64,000 bases of DNA from G965197555 sp965197555 (lineage in GTDB: Bacteria > Chloroflexota > Dehalococcoidia > Lucifugimonadales > UBA3495). Positions 44,429 to 53,894 of the stretch are shown here, one piece after another (position 1 is the stretch's first letter; each line of letters opens with the position of its first letter). Below the pieces are notes generated by a model, which saw only the letters and a program-made list of their open reading frames with translations, ran no database searches and was not told where the DNA came from. The DNA is taken from contig OZ240213.1 of NCBI GenBank assembly GCA_965197555.1, forward strand, positions 2,170,001 through 2,234,000, in the 5' to 3' direction. Position numbers and translations under genes: made by a program.

Positions 44429-44689
44429 ATGACCAGGCTTATCCTGGATGAGGTCATCAGGCCCGCAACCGCCCTCGACGAGGACGTGCGGATAATCGTC
44501 CGCACCGAAGACCACGACACCGCAGTCTCACTGCTCAAGGAAACCAACCTGAAGGCCACGTGCCAGGTCGGCAACATGGGACAGGACCCCGACCTCCAGC
44601 TGGCCACAGGCTACGCCCGGAAAGCCCTCGAAGCCGCCGTGCAGTCCGAAGTCGAGTTCGACTCCGTAGCCCCGCCGGAGAGTCTCTGA
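44429..44689 (+). CDS. Small backbone protein, 5' end probably frameshifted
   Basis: 86 residues from the ATG at 44429. Contains DEDVRIIVRTEDHDTAVSLL and NMGQDPDLQLATGYARKALE. The frame stays open upstream to 44360 without a start; an ATG at 44335 after AAGGA (MKPQVTVVTAW) would fit if one base is lost or gained near 44365, so the real gene may be 44335-44689. No family. Confidence 0.5.
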   Translation: MTRLILDEVIRPATALDEDVRIIVRTEDHDTAVSLLKETNLKATCQVGNMGQDPDLQLATGYARKALEAAVQSEVEFDSVAPPESL

Positions 44690-44847
44690 AAGGACCTCCC
44701 CAACGTCACGGGATCCAGACCGAAGAGGACAAGGAACGAACGAAAACCGGGAAGGCCGCAGGGTCTCCAACCAGCTCAACCTTTGGTGCGACTCAGACTA
44801 AGCCACGGCAGAAGCACGGCAGCCATCCCATCCCCAAGGAGCAAAAC

Positions 44848-45497
44848 ATGATGCACCAAGACCAGCCACCCGACCCACAGGAAAGAGGCCCCAGCTTCCA
44901 GGAGCTCGCCGGCTGGCCCGGGCCAGACAGCACATCGACAACCCCGCCGCACTCCAGGACGACCCCCAAGTGGCCCAGGACGCCGAGATGCTCTACCTGG
45001 CAATCGCCGTCGGACTCTACCCCATCACCATCAACACCGGCCCGGAGACCGTTCCCGTCGACCCGATCGAAGGGCTGAGAGCACTCATCGAACTGGCCAG
45101 GGAAGTCGAGACGGAGCACGCCTTCGGAGGACTCATCCTCGACACGGACGCCGAAAACCCGGAGTTCCTCGAGGCCAGGCATATCTTCGTCCTACTGAGA
45201 CACCCCGAGTGGATGGGCGCTTCCGCGTACCTGCCGTCCCTGAAGGACAAGCAAATGACCGTCTTCGAGTCCGCCTCACTGAAAAACAGGCCTCGGCTCT
45301 TCCTAGCCACGCCGGTCGATTGCATCGACCCGCACCCCGGGGAAGCGCGCTTCCCCGAAGGGGAGCCCGAGCTGCTGAAGACCGTCTCCCTTTGGCACGG
45401 CGCCGCAAGCTGTCACTGGGTCCCCAACCACAGCCGGAACGGCGGGGATGAACATTCCCCGGACCCCAGGCCGGCGCTGGCGCTGGCCCTGGCCTAA
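44848..45497 (+). CDS. Backbone protein with probable frameshift near 44905
   Basis: The best start is ATG 44848 after AAGGAGC (MMHQDQPPDPQERGPSFQE), but the rest of the gene is in another frame (ARRLARARQHIDNPAALQDD ... AEMLYLAIAVGLYPITI, to 45497). Joining at about 44900-44912 gives roughly 216 residues. The stretch GLRALIELAREVETEHAFGG is helical. If translated from the internal GTG at 44970 the product is 175 residues. Unknown function. Confidence 0.5.
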
Positions 45498-45560
45498 GGG
45501 CAGCCGCTCCGCAGGCAGCAACGGGCCGCTCCACGCATGACGGGACAAGAGGAGAAAGCC

Positions 45561-45759
45561 ATGGCCACGGCAACCGAACACCAACAACGACTCCGCCACC
45601 ACCTGGAAGACGCCGTACAGGCCCTGAAAGACGCCCAGAACGCCCTGGCCGGACAACCCCCCGGACTACCTCCAGGCCGCCGTCAGCCTCGACGCCCTCG
45701 GAACCGCCGCCCGGCGCGCCAACGTCAGGGCCCATGAGATCCACTTCGGACAGGAATAA
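45561..45759 (+). CDS. Small helical protein, frameshifted in a C6 run
   Basis: ATG 45561 after GGAGAAAG: HHLEDAVQALKDAQNALAGQ. After the C-run at 45657-45662 the other frame continues DYLQAAVSLDALGTAARRAN ending HEIHFGQE at TAA 45757. Removing or adding one C gives a single 65-residue helical protein. Likely a homopolymer error. Confidence 0.5.
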
Positions 45760-45817
45760 CGCCGGACAGCCCCCCAGGTGGTAAAATAACCCACGGCACG
45801 AGAGGATAAGAACAGCC

Positions 45818-46648
45818 ATGACCACCCCCATCCACAACTTCCAGGACATCCTCGACGCGATGGAGCGGGACCCCGCCCTCCGGGACGCCCTCCGCAGCCA
45901 CATCCTCTCCGAGGCCCTTATGCAGCTCCCGGCCCAGTTCGCCGAGTTCGTCCAGGTGACCCGGGAACACAACGAGCTGGTCGACCGCCGCCTGGAGGTG
46001 ATCGACCGCCGCCTGGAAAGAGTCGAAACCAACGTTGCCGGACTCGACCGCCGCCTGGAAAGGGTTGAGACCGCCGTAGCCGGACTCGACCGCCGCCTGG
46101 AGGGGGTCGAGTCCACCGTCAGCAACCTCAGCGGCCATGTCGCCACCCTCAGCGGCCACGTCGGTCGAATCGCCGGCTACGACTACGAAGGCACCATACT
46201 CCGGTCCATCGACCGGCTGCTCGAACGGGAAACCGGCATCGAGAGCCTGAGCGTGGTGGGCTCCGCAAGAAACGGGTGGCAATTCCAGCACATGAGGCAA
46301 CAGAACAGAGACTCGGTCGCCTCCGGAACCATCAGCCTCACCGAATCCCTCGACCTGGAAATGGCCGACGCCATACTCAACGGCAGGACCCCGGACGGCG
46401 GGAAGAGGTTCATCCTAGCCGAGGCATCGATCACCGTTCTAACAGCAGACGTGGAGACCGCCGTAAGAAGGGCCGAAGTCCTCCGGAAAATCACCGGTAC
46501 CCGGACCGTCCCGGCCGTCATCGGAGTCCGCATCACCGAGGACGCGAGAAACGCGGCATCCCACGGAGAAGTCATATTCGTCCAATACGACCCGGGCCAA
46601 CGCTTCAATCCCTCAAGCCCCGGCACAGAAACCCTCCCCCAGGAGTAA
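45818..46648 (+). CDS. Coiled-coil protein with C-terminal nuclease-like domain
   Basis: 276 residues. Residues about 55-105 contain 14-residue repeats (DRRLERVETxVAGL three times, imperfect), visible also as near-identical DNA units at 45990-46110, giving a coiled coil. After it come IRSIDRLLERETGIESLSV and SITVLTADVETAVRRAEVLR, a helical-strand domain like the DUF3782-type PD-(D/E)XK proteins, but catalytic residues are not certain. Such proteins are common as lone genes in many bacteria. Self-contained with ribosome binding site AGAGGATAA. Confidence 0.65.
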   Translation: MTTPIHNFQDILDAMERDPALRDALRSHILSEALMQLPAQFAEFVQVTREHNELVDRRLEVIDRRLERVETNVAGLDRRLERVETAVAGLDRRLEGVESTVSNLSGHVATLSGHVGRIAGYDYEGTILRSIDRLLERETGIESLSVVGSARNGWQFQHMRQQNRDSVASGTISLTESLDLEMADAILNGRTPDGGKRFILAEASITVLTADVETAVRRAEVLRKITGTRTVPAVIGVRITEDARNAASHGEVIFVQYDPGQRFNPSSPGTETLPQE

Positions 46649-46777
46649 CTCCCGGTATCATCTCCCCCAACCGGGAAGCCAGGAACGTCCCACACAATCC
46701 CCCCACCGCCTTCGCGGCATGGCCGCCCCGCAACAAGACACGAAGGAAACCGCCCGTCTCCCTGCCAGAGCAGTGAG

Positions 46778-46829
46778 CGCTTGAGAACCGCGCTTGAGAA
46801 CCGCGCTTGAGAACCGCGCTTGAGCACCG
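46778..46829. repeat. 13-bp tandem repeat, four copies
   Basis: CGCTTGAGAACCG repeated end to end at 46778, 46791, 46804 and 46817 (last copy one change). It lies in the 290-base gap between two genes. Confidence 0.9.
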
Positions 46830-46941
46830 CCCTAGACCTCAAGAGCTCCGAAGCATGCCCGGCTCCCCGCGAACACGCCCCTATCCCGAATGCATTGTCG
46901 GGAAGAGCCCACATTCAACAACTCCCAGCCGGAGATACCCG

Positions 46942-47328
46942 ATGCCGATTGGAGAATTAACCCCCGACGCGGTTTACTGGCGGTGCAGACACGGCCACGT
47001 CACGACCGTCCGGCTGTCCATGCTTGACTGTGATGGAACTGATGTGGCCGTCGGCGGGTCCGCCTGGGACCTCTGCGACCGGTGCGGAGAAAGCCCGTCC
47101 CCCGCGGACGACGTCCGTATGCCCCTCCAAATCTTCGGACAATGGCTCCGCGCCGGAACGATCGGCCGCGACCAGTACAGAGCATTTGCCGCAGGAGTCG
47201 TCAGCCCCACCTGCGTCATCCACTTCTGCCAGCGCCCCACCCAACCCGCCAACTCCGTCTGCGCTCCCTGCCAAGAGGAAACAAAGCGGTTGTGGGAAAA
47301 CCGCAAACTGCGCGAGAAACTACGATGA
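46942..47328 (+). CDS. Cys-rich backbone protein, zinc-finger type
   Basis: 128 residues from 46942 (MPIGELTPDAVYWRCRHGHV). CxHxH-like start (YWRCRHGH), then CDRCGESPSP, then CVIHFCQRP and NSVCAPCQEE: several metal-binding pairs. The C-terminus is basic and helical. Longer upstream frames lack support. Unknown function, presumably nucleic-acid or protein binding. Confidence 0.6.
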   Translation: MPIGELTPDAVYWRCRHGHVTTVRLSMLDCDGTDVAVGGSAWDLCDRCGESPSPADDVRMPLQIFGQWLRAGTIGRDQYRAFAAGVVSPTCVIHFCQRPTQPANSVCAPCQEETKRLWENRKLREKLR

Positions 47329-47349
47329 CAGGTGGCTATGTCCACCGCA

Positions 47350-47720
47350 CCGCCGATGGCCGGACCTTGACAAACGCCGCTCCGACCGCCTCGTGAAAGC
47401 CCTGGGGGTTCTCCAACATTATCCCGCCTGCCAATCGCCCCCGGCGTAAAAAGAACGGACCCGGACCAGCCGGTCCCAGCAAGAACCCAGCCCCAAAGAC
47501 CCGGAAAAACCGGAAAGCAAGGGCCCGGTGGCTCCCCGAACGGGGGCTCAAATCCTATCCCGGCCCCCGCCAACCCCATAAACGCCGCCAGGGGCCCTGT
47601 AATCCACGAGAAGCCCGTCCCAACCCCCGTCCGCCTCAGGCAGATGGCCGGACATTGGAAAACGGCTCTCTCAGCCGCCTCGTGCCCGCCCTGGGGGTTC
47701 TGCAACGCTGTCCCGGGGCC
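47350..47720. repeat. Imperfect direct duplication of about 75 bp
   Basis: 'gatggccggac...ttg' with 'gaccgcctcgtg' and 'gccctgggggttct' at about 47354-47427 recurs at 47645-47717. In one frame both read DGRTL ... SRLV-ALGVLQ. Likely two decayed ends of a duplicated small gene. Confidence 0.6.
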
Positions 47721-47823
47721 AGTTTGCCCGAAATCTCACCGAATGGAGCAATAGCGTATGCCCCGTCCCAATCACCAATAGGCGATACCCGCCGGCCGGC
47801 CGTTGAGGGGCCGCCCCGAGGGG

Positions 47824-47955
47824 ATGCCGGTCCCCGCCTGCCGCGCCAGGGGCTATACCCTGATCGCCCACGGTGACCAGCCCGTCACCTGCGGACGGTG
47901 CCTCCGCCTCAAGGAGCCCAACCCCGCACCGGACGTCTCTCAGACGCCTGCCTGA
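47824..47955 (+). CDS. Small CxRC protein
   Basis: 43 residues: MPVPACRARGYTLIAHGDQP then VTCGRCLRLKEPNP. One CxxC pair near the middle plus an upstream Cys. Preceded by GAGGGG. May be a full small gene or a gene tail. Confidence 0.4.
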   Translation: MPVPACRARGYTLIAHGDQPVTCGRCLRLKEPNPAPDVSQTPA

Positions 47956-48187
47956 TCCCCCACCAGACCCCCACGACGGGACCAGGGGAGTTGATGACCC
48001 TGGTCCCAAGCCCAGTTCCATCACACCCGAATACCCCGCACAAAGCCCTCCGGCCAACGGCCGCCAGAGACCGGTCCAGCGAGGCCCGGAAGAGGCCCCG
48101 GTTAGTCCTCCAAATCCGCTGTTTTCAGGGCGTGGAAAACGGCCCAACAAGCCCTCAAATCACCCTCATCCGGGCTCCGGACCCCTG

Positions 48188-48426
48188 CACGATTACAGGG
48201 ACACCTTTGAAGCTGTTTTGAGCCTATTTCCTATAACAAGGACCCCCCCTGCACCCCCCGCTACCCCGAAATGCACGATTACAGGGACACCCTCAGATAC
48301 AACCCTAGCTTCAAAATTGACCGAAGCCGGGAACGGATGTTCGCCTGGAGATTACAGGGACACCCTCAGATACGATCAACCCTGCTTTTCGTAGCTGGAC
48401 CCCCCCCGCACGATTACAGGGACACC
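48188..48426. repeat. Cluster of four iteron-like GATTACAGGGACACC repeats
   Basis: Copies begin at 48191, 48277, 48350 and 48412 in the same orientation, each 15 bases identical; two continue CTCAGATAC. Three are preceded by CAC and three follow a C-run. Diverged copies occur at 49131 and 52831. Unequal spacing (86, 73, 62) excludes a CRISPR. Fits binding sites for a replication initiator or regulator. Confidence 0.75.
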
Positions 48427-48665
48427 TTTAGCTTCAATTTCGTGTACCATGTACCCCCCCAGGCCGGAAACCCCGGCTCCGACCGGTCCCGCCGAAGCCG
48501 CTCCGCCAAGGTCCTCCGGGCCAGCCCCAAGGGGCCGGAAACCCGGCTCCAAAACCCGCCCTGGAGGGCCCAGCCCGACCCAGCAACAGCAACTCCCCCA
48601 ACGCGAGGCCGACCCATAAACGCCCCTTTCCAGCTCAGTGGACTCCCTAGAGATGCTTATCCTTT

Positions 48666-48965
48666 GTGGCACTTATCGTTACACTGCGGGACGCCTTGGA
48701 TGATCGCCCGGAGATGTTCGCCTACCTGGACCCGCCTTACCCGAAGATAAGTCGCACACTGTATGCGAATCACAGGGAGTTCGACCACATCGCCCTGCGG
48801 GACTACTTGGCCAAGAGACAGGGGCCATGGGCGCTCAGCATCAACAACCTACCGGTCACCCGTGACCTCTACCAAGGACTCAACCTACACTCGCTTACCT
48901 GGCGCCAACACATCGGCGGAGGGAATCTCGGTCTGCTCCAAGAGTTGCTCGTAACGAACTACTAA
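48666..48965 (+). pseudogene. Adenine methyltransferase (D12/Dam-like) C-terminal fragment
   Basis: FAYLDPPYPKISRTLYANHR has the DPPY motif IV with the right spacing, and DYLAKRQGPWALSINNLPVT resembles the strand after it. Motif I and the target-recognition part are missing upstream, so this is a C-terminal remnant of a Dam/D12-class N6-adenine methyltransferase; GTG 48666 is a possible start but the product would be inactive. The GATTACAGGGACACC cluster lies directly before it. Confidence 0.65.
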
Positions 48966-49120
48966 GCCCGGGCCTACCCTGACCTTATCGTTACAGCCTT
49001 GCACCGGTCACAATGTGCATAGCCCGTCATCGTCGGGCCAGCGCCCCAGGAAAGCCCCTTTTCGCCCGGGACCATTGCCCTACTCCACCCCACCTCCTGC
49101 CAAGCGCGTCCTGTCAACTC

Positions 49121-49160
49121 CAATTCGTACCAATCACAGGGACACCTTCCATATCTGGGA
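49121..49160. promoter_or_regulatory. Diverged repeat copy upstream of the 49276 gene
   Basis: About 40 bases (AATTCGTACC, then ATCACAGGGACACC, then TATCTGG) match 52822-52860 closely. Both copies precede a backbone gene, here by 115 bases. Confidence 0.55.
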
Positions 49161-49275
49161 ACCCCGGATTTGGGGAATTTCAACCGCAGGAAATGACAAT
49201 CTCCCCCAACACTCCGCCCCCAAAGTGGGACACTTGACGTTGGAGAGATCCCAACCCAATCCCGGGAGCGTCAAG

Positions 49276-51147
49276 ATGGCAAGAAAGACAGGCACCCTCG
49301 AGTACTCCACCGAGCAGACCCACCACGAGGACGAGCACCCCGACGAGCAGGCGGCCGGGAAGCAGGCCACCAACTACCCCGGCGCCAACCAGCGGGAGGA
49401 CTGGTCCCGGAACGAAATCCAGGAGAACCTCATGGAACAGCTGGACGGCCAGGCCAGGGCCGCCCTCAAGTACAACCACAACCTGGCCGACTACGACACC
49501 GGCGACCGGAAGAACATCGTCAACTCCGTCGCGGAGGGGTTCAACAGCCTGGAGTTCACCAGCGACAAGGAACGCCACGAGGCCGCCCAGGAAACCGCCG
49601 CCACCGTCTTCAAGCCCTTCTACCGGGAAATCGACATCCAGGAACTCCAGGGCAACCCCAACTTCAGTCCGGGCGCCCTGAAGGCCCTGGAAGCCGAGGG
49701 CGTCAAGCAGGTCCGGTACAATGCCTCCGAAGACGGCCTCGACAACAAGCATATCCACGAGATCTACCTGAAGGTCGACGACATGGAGGCCGCCCAGCGG
49801 ATCATCGACCGCTCCGGCGGCATGGCCTCCATCATCTCCCGGGAGAAACTGGAGGAGTCCGAGAAGGACTTCGCCTCCACCCTCTACGCCACCAAGCCCG
49901 GAGACCACGACGGCTACGCCAGGCTCCTCGAAATCATCAACGAGGCCGTCGAGTACACCAAGCCCGGCCCCATCCAGGACGCAGCCGCCCAGGAATGGCT
50001 CAAGCAACAAGAGGAGCAACCCGGGACCCAGGAAGAGACAACGTGGGAGCGCATCAAGCGGAGCCTCAAGGAGAAATTCGAGGACCATACCGCCGAACAG
50101 GCCGCAACCGACGCCAACCTGGTGAGCCTCAAAATCGCTGCCCAAGACCAGTCCGAAGCCCCCATCGACTTCCGGGAATTGGACCAAGCCAGGAACTTCA
50201 ACCCCACCGAGCACGTGACCCGGTTCGATAAACAGGACTTCGCCGACGACCAGGAACGGCTGGAAGCAGCCCAGGAATCAGCCCGCGAACACTTCCAGGA
50301 CCTCCACGCCGGGGCCCGGTACCTCGAACCCCTCACCGGAGACCAACTCCGGTCAAGAGACCTGGAAGAGTACACCAACTTCACCCCGTCCCATGAGCGG
50401 CTGGACGAGTACCAGGAACAGTTCGCCCACGCTCTCGCCAGCAACGAGACCAAGCAGTATGAGAAGGCCGGCATCCTTTCCGAGGTCGACCGGGAGGCCC
50501 GGGCATACATGCAGGGCAAGCTCTGGGGCGACGAGATGCGCCACCTCTCCTTCCAGGACGCTTCCGACCTCCGGGACCTTCCCACAAGCCTGAGAGCGGT
50601 CATGGAAGACCACGTGGAAGCCAACTGGTACACCGCCCAAGAGGCCATCGGCGACATGCAGAAGGACCTGCCCGAGGACGCCGACACCAAGCACCTCAGC
50701 GGCGCCATCCACGCTACAACCGCCCTCCGGAACACCTACACCCATGCCCTCACCGAGGCCGTCCGCACCGGCGACGAGGACCGGTTCAACCTCGTCGACG
50801 ACAGCTTCAACTCTCACTCATTCGCCCACGCCCTCCGGGAGAACACCGGGTTTGTCACCGCCGACGAACACCAACCCCCGGAACTCCGGAACGAGTTCAG
50901 CATCCCGTTTGAAGCCCAACTCTACTTCCGGTCCGTGGACCGCGCCCTCAGAGAACTCGACGAGGGCATCGACCCGTTCCACCAGGAAGCCATCAGGCAG
51001 GTCATCCAAGACTCCGGCCAGTACATGGAATGGTGGAGACACGAGCAGGATAGCGAGCAAGCCCACGAGTTGCTGCACGTCCGGGCGCGCGCCGTGGACT
51101 ACCTCCTCCAACCCAAGCGAGACCTCGTAGAAACCGCCGCAAGCTAG
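49276..51147 (+). CDS. Large acidic repeat-containing protein, paralogue of the next gene
   Basis: 623 residues from ATG 49276 after GGGAGCG; longer frame to 49015 lacks a site and crosses the repeat. Very acidic (Asp/Glu/Gln/His rich) and helical. Internal modules recur (HEAAQETAATVF and RLEAAQESAREHF; EKDFASTLY and QEQFAHALA), and the second half aligns with the 393-residue gene that follows (LSGAIHATTALRNTY against LEGAREATSAISGIY). No family recognised. Could be a structural or DNA-mimic-like protein, but this is unsupported. Confidence 0.7.
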   Translation: MARKTGTLEYSTEQTHHEDEHPDEQAAGKQATNYPGANQREDWSRNEIQENLMEQLDGQARAALKYNHNLADYDTGDRKNIVNSVAEGFNSLEFTSDKERHEAAQETAATVFKPFYREIDIQELQGNPNFSPGALKALEAEGVKQVRYNASEDGLDNKHIHEIYLKVDDMEAAQRIIDRSGGMASIISREKLEESEKDFASTLYATKPGDHDGYARLLEIINEAVEYTKPGPIQDAAAQEWLKQQEEQPGTQEETTWERIKRSLKEKFEDHTAEQAATDANLVSLKIAAQDQSEAPIDFRELDQARNFNPTEHVTRFDKQDFADDQERLEAAQESAREHFQDLHAGARYLEPLTGDQLRSRDLEEYTNFTPSHERLDEYQEQFAHALASNETKQYEKAGILSEVDREARAYMQGKLWGDEMRHLSFQDASDLRDLPTSLRAVMEDHVEANWYTAQEAIGDMQKDLPEDADTKHLSGAIHATTALRNTYTHALTEAVRTGDEDRFNLVDDSFNSHSFAHALRENTGFVTADEHQPPELRNEFSIPFEAQLYFRSVDRALRELDEGIDPFHQEAIRQVIQDSGQYMEWWRHEQDSEQAHELLHVRARAVDYLLQPKRDLVETAAS

Positions 51148-51226
51148 ACGACGCCCCCACCCCACCGCCGCCCTGAAGTAACCAGGAAAACCTCACCTCA
51201 TACGAGACCCTAGGAGGAAAGCACCA

Positions 51227-52408
51227 ATGAGCGATCGGACCGAAGCCGGATACCACGCCCAGGAAAGGGACTACCTGGTCCACGCCGAAGATTTCCGGAT
51301 GGAAACCGCCGCCGTCGCCCACCGGAGTGACTTCCCCGGAAGCGACCAGAGAGACGGAAACGACCATTCCGGCGACCGGAGGTTCACCAGTTGGCTCAAG
51401 GAGATCGACCCGGACGCCGCCGACGCCTATACCCACAGGCACGACCTCACCCAGTACCCTCCGGAAAAGCGAGAAGCCGTCCTGGCCGCCCACGTTGAGG
51501 CCTTCAACATGAGCCACAGCCCGAACGGCCAAGACCGGCTCCAGGGAGCCACGGACCTTTCCTCAGCCATCTACGGTCCCATGGCCGACCGCGTGGAGGC
51601 CATGGAAGCCCAGGGACAGAGCAGCTGGCCGGTCTCCACCCAGGGGCTGGAACGTCACCGGGAAATGTTCGCCAGCACCCTCTACGTCAGCCAGCCGGAC
51701 ACGACCTACGCCGGCATGCTCAACAAGCAAATCGAAGACGCAAGCGCCTACAGCCAGGGAGAACGGGTAGACCCCGCCCAGGTGGAGTTCAGGACCATCA
51801 GGAACCAGCCCGACGAGGCCCTCCAGGACATAGCCGTCAACAACCTCATCAGCCAAAACATGAACGACGCCTTCACCGCGGCGTTCCGCCAAGACGCCGC
51901 CGGAGGCCCTCGGCTGGAAGGAGCCAGGGAAGCCACCTCCGCCATCTCCGGCATCTACAGGGACGGGCTAAACGGCGCCCTGGCGGACGACCAAGAGGAC
52001 ATATTCCAACGCGTCGCCAAACGGGCCGAGTCCCACGGAGCCGAACTGGCCCAGGAGATCCACCACGGGGCCGGGTTCGTTCATAAAGAGAGCTACGACC
52101 AACCCCAGCCCCCGGAGAGCTTCACCCGGAACGACCTCACCAGCGAAGGCTCCCACAACGCCAACCCTGCCCTCATCCACCAGGCCCAGACCTACATCGA
52201 CCAGGTCCACACCGCCCTCGATCGGATCGACTGGCAAAAGGGCGAGATGAACTCCACCTATCACGCCGCCGCCAGGGACCTGGCCCAAGACTTCGACCGG
52301 ACCCTGGAAACCACCCGGGACTCCCAGGGAGTCCTGGATACCCGGGAAGACTACGAGCGGATGAACCGGCTGGCGCAGGGCATCACCTTCCTCATGCGCC
52401 CCGCCTGA
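51227..52408 (+). CDS. Acidic protein, paralogue of the preceding gene
   Basis: 393 residues after CTAGGAGG. Shares with the 49276 product FASTLYVSQPD, the segment LEGAREATSAISGIYRDGL, and a similar C-terminus (YIDQVHTALDRIDWQKGEM ... FLMRP). One module instead of two. Together the two genes form a tandem duplicated family of unknown function. Confidence 0.7.
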   Translation: MSDRTEAGYHAQERDYLVHAEDFRMETAAVAHRSDFPGSDQRDGNDHSGDRRFTSWLKEIDPDAADAYTHRHDLTQYPPEKREAVLAAHVEAFNMSHSPNGQDRLQGATDLSSAIYGPMADRVEAMEAQGQSSWPVSTQGLERHREMFASTLYVSQPDTTYAGMLNKQIEDASAYSQGERVDPAQVEFRTIRNQPDEALQDIAVNNLISQNMNDAFTAAFRQDAAGGPRLEGAREATSAISGIYRDGLNGALADDQEDIFQRVAKRAESHGAELAQEIHHGAGFVHKESYDQPQPPESFTRNDLTSEGSHNANPALIHQAQTYIDQVHTALDRIDWQKGEMNSTYHAAARDLAQDFDRTLETTRDSQGVLDTREDYERMNRLAQGITFLMRPA

Positions 52409-52430
52409 TACCCCGGAAACAAAAAAACCC

Positions 52431-52475
52431 CCCGCCGGCCCGAAGGCCAACGAGGGGACATCTTACTTTTCAGAG
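52431..52475 (+). terminator. GGCC-CGAA-GGCC hairpin after the paralogue pair
   Basis: CCCC ... GGCC CGAA GGCC ... GGGG about 25 bases after the stop at 52408; a short T-rich stretch (TTACTTTTC) follows. Plausible intrinsic terminator of the 49.3-52.4 kb unit. Confidence 0.5.
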
Positions 52476-53044
52476 GCCTGTGGTCACAGCCCTCCAAAAT
52501 TGATACTAAACCATCCCCGCCACCGGGTCAATCCCCCACAGCTGGAAGTCACCGCCCTCTTCGTTCACGATCTTCTTGAAAGGCGAACCTGCGGCTATGT
52601 CCGGCGTCCATCCCGGCTAACGGAACGACTTCCCCGACCACTCCGCAGAACAGGCTCAGTCTAGGTTCGTTACCCGGCTCCGTCCACCTTCCACCGGGTG
52701 ACAGAAACAAGTCCGCCCGGTTTCCACCCCGGGCTGCATATCCTCTCAAACCAGGGAGACCGGCTCCGCTGCGCCCCGGCCGGTCTCCCCAAACCCTCTT
52801 ACCAGGGCCGTTCCAGCCCCCAATTCGTACCAGTTACCGGGACATCCTCCGTATCTGGCCACCCCGCTATTCAGGGATTTTCGCAGGTGAAGAATGTAAA
52901 AACCGTTTGCAAGGTCCGCTCCGCCCCAACATAATTCAAGTGTCATACGATGTCCTCCAGTTCCCCCAAGCCGCAAACGCCTGCAGCGACACGAGGAATG
53001 AAGAGGCATCCCGACGAACATCTTAATTTTTAGAGGTAGAGAAA
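52476..53044. other. Intergenic, with second diverged repeat copy
   Basis: No gene supported. At 52822-52860 the 40-base segment related to 49121-49160 (with GTTACCGGGACATCC). Also 'ACATCTTA...TTTT' recurs at 52460 and 53020, i.e. before and after this gap. Confidence 0.5.
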
Positions 53045-53698
53045 GTGGTAGCGCAAAATAGCAACCGGCGGTTCAACAACCGCAACCAGACTCCCGCCCA
53101 GCAAATCGTCTCCGCCGCCCGCTCGACGTTCACTCTTGCCTACGGCGACGACAAGGACGCGCTGGAAGAGATAATCGGCTCCAAATACGTCGTCGGCACC
53201 CCCACTGGAAGGGCCGCCGTCGTCACCGTGGAGCTGAAGGGTATGAGCTCGGTGTCCGAAAAAGGCAACGTGTTCGCACTCGGTGTCGGCACTGGAGCCA
53301 TTGGTATCAACGGTCGCCCAAGTACCTCAGAATGGTCCAAGGTGCTCGTCACCCCTCACCAGAACCAAGCCAGGCGTGACAGGCCTCCTATGCCAAGGGA
53401 GAGATTCCTGGCCATGGCCACCCGGAACCTGGAGTACCACCGGGACTGCGTGGATAACGACCTCTTCGAGAAATCGAAGGCCATCTTCGCACTGACCGCC
53501 ATTCCCGTAACCCACCTCCATGAGAACGGCACTTACGAGAGGGCAGTCTACCTCCCGGCGTACTACTGCATCATGGAAGGCCGCGGCATGCTCGACCTGA
53601 GCTGGAACGGGTTCCTCCCCTCCGATGTCGAGTCCGATGAGGAAACGATGCCCGAGGAGGAAACCAACGACGAGATGGCTGAAGCCCTGATAGGCTAG
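53045..53698 (+). CDS. Unknown protein with acidic C-terminal tail
   Basis: 217 residues, GTG start at 53045 after AGAGGTAGAG. Asn/Arg-rich N-terminus (NRRFNNRNQ), a mixed central part (AAVVTVELKGMSSVSEKGNV, MATRNLEYHRDCVDNDLFEK) and an acidic end (ESDEETMPEEETNDEMAE). The basic start with acidic tail recalls single-strand binding proteins, but no OB motif is clear. Followed by a hairpin. Confidence 0.6.
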   Translation: MVAQNSNRRFNNRNQTPAQQIVSAARSTFTLAYGDDKDALEEIIGSKYVVGTPTGRAAVVTVELKGMSSVSEKGNVFALGVGTGAIGINGRPSTSEWSKVLVTPHQNQARRDRPPMPRERFLAMATRNLEYHRDCVDNDLFEKSKAIFALTAIPVTHLHENGTYERAVYLPAYYCIMEGRGMLDLSWNGFLPSDVESDEETMPEEETNDEMAEALIG

Positions 53699-53750
53699 GC
53701 CCTCTCAACCGGATGGTGGCAGCAGGCACTATCATCCACAGCCCTTTCTG

Positions 53751-53795
53751 AACGTCGTCTCCGGGTAAAACCGGGACGACGTTCTAACTTTTCCC
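53751..53795 (+). terminator. Long hairpin with T-run after 53045 gene
   Basis: GAACGTCGTC pairs with GACGACGTTC, with additional CCGG/CCGG inside, loop GTAAAA, followed by TAACTTTTCCC. Good intrinsic terminator candidate. Confidence 0.7.
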
Positions 53796-53894
53796 AGCGC
53801 ACCTTAAAAACTGAATAGCCCCAAGCACCGTCACCCCAACCGGCCGGTCCCAGACCGCGCCGGCCAACGCCCATACTGCTAGAAGGAGCACACT

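Larger units (their letters stand above)
47329..48665. other. Non-coding or remnant-filled region with repeats
   Basis: No gene of normal size is well supported except the small one at 47824. Holds a duplicated segment (47350 and 47645), the GATTACAGGGACACC cluster at 48188-48426 and several C-runs. Composition is backbone-like. Probably a control or origin-like region. Confidence 0.5.

Noticed and set aside
48188..48426. CRISPR array
   Set aside because: The 15-base repeats have unequal spacing (86, 73, 62), no uniform spacers, and no cas gene is nearby.
49180..50214. Minus-strand open frame of 344 codons, Gly/Val/Leu-rich
   Set aside because: Antisense to the acidic repeat protein; its composition follows from reversing Asp/Glu/Gln codons.
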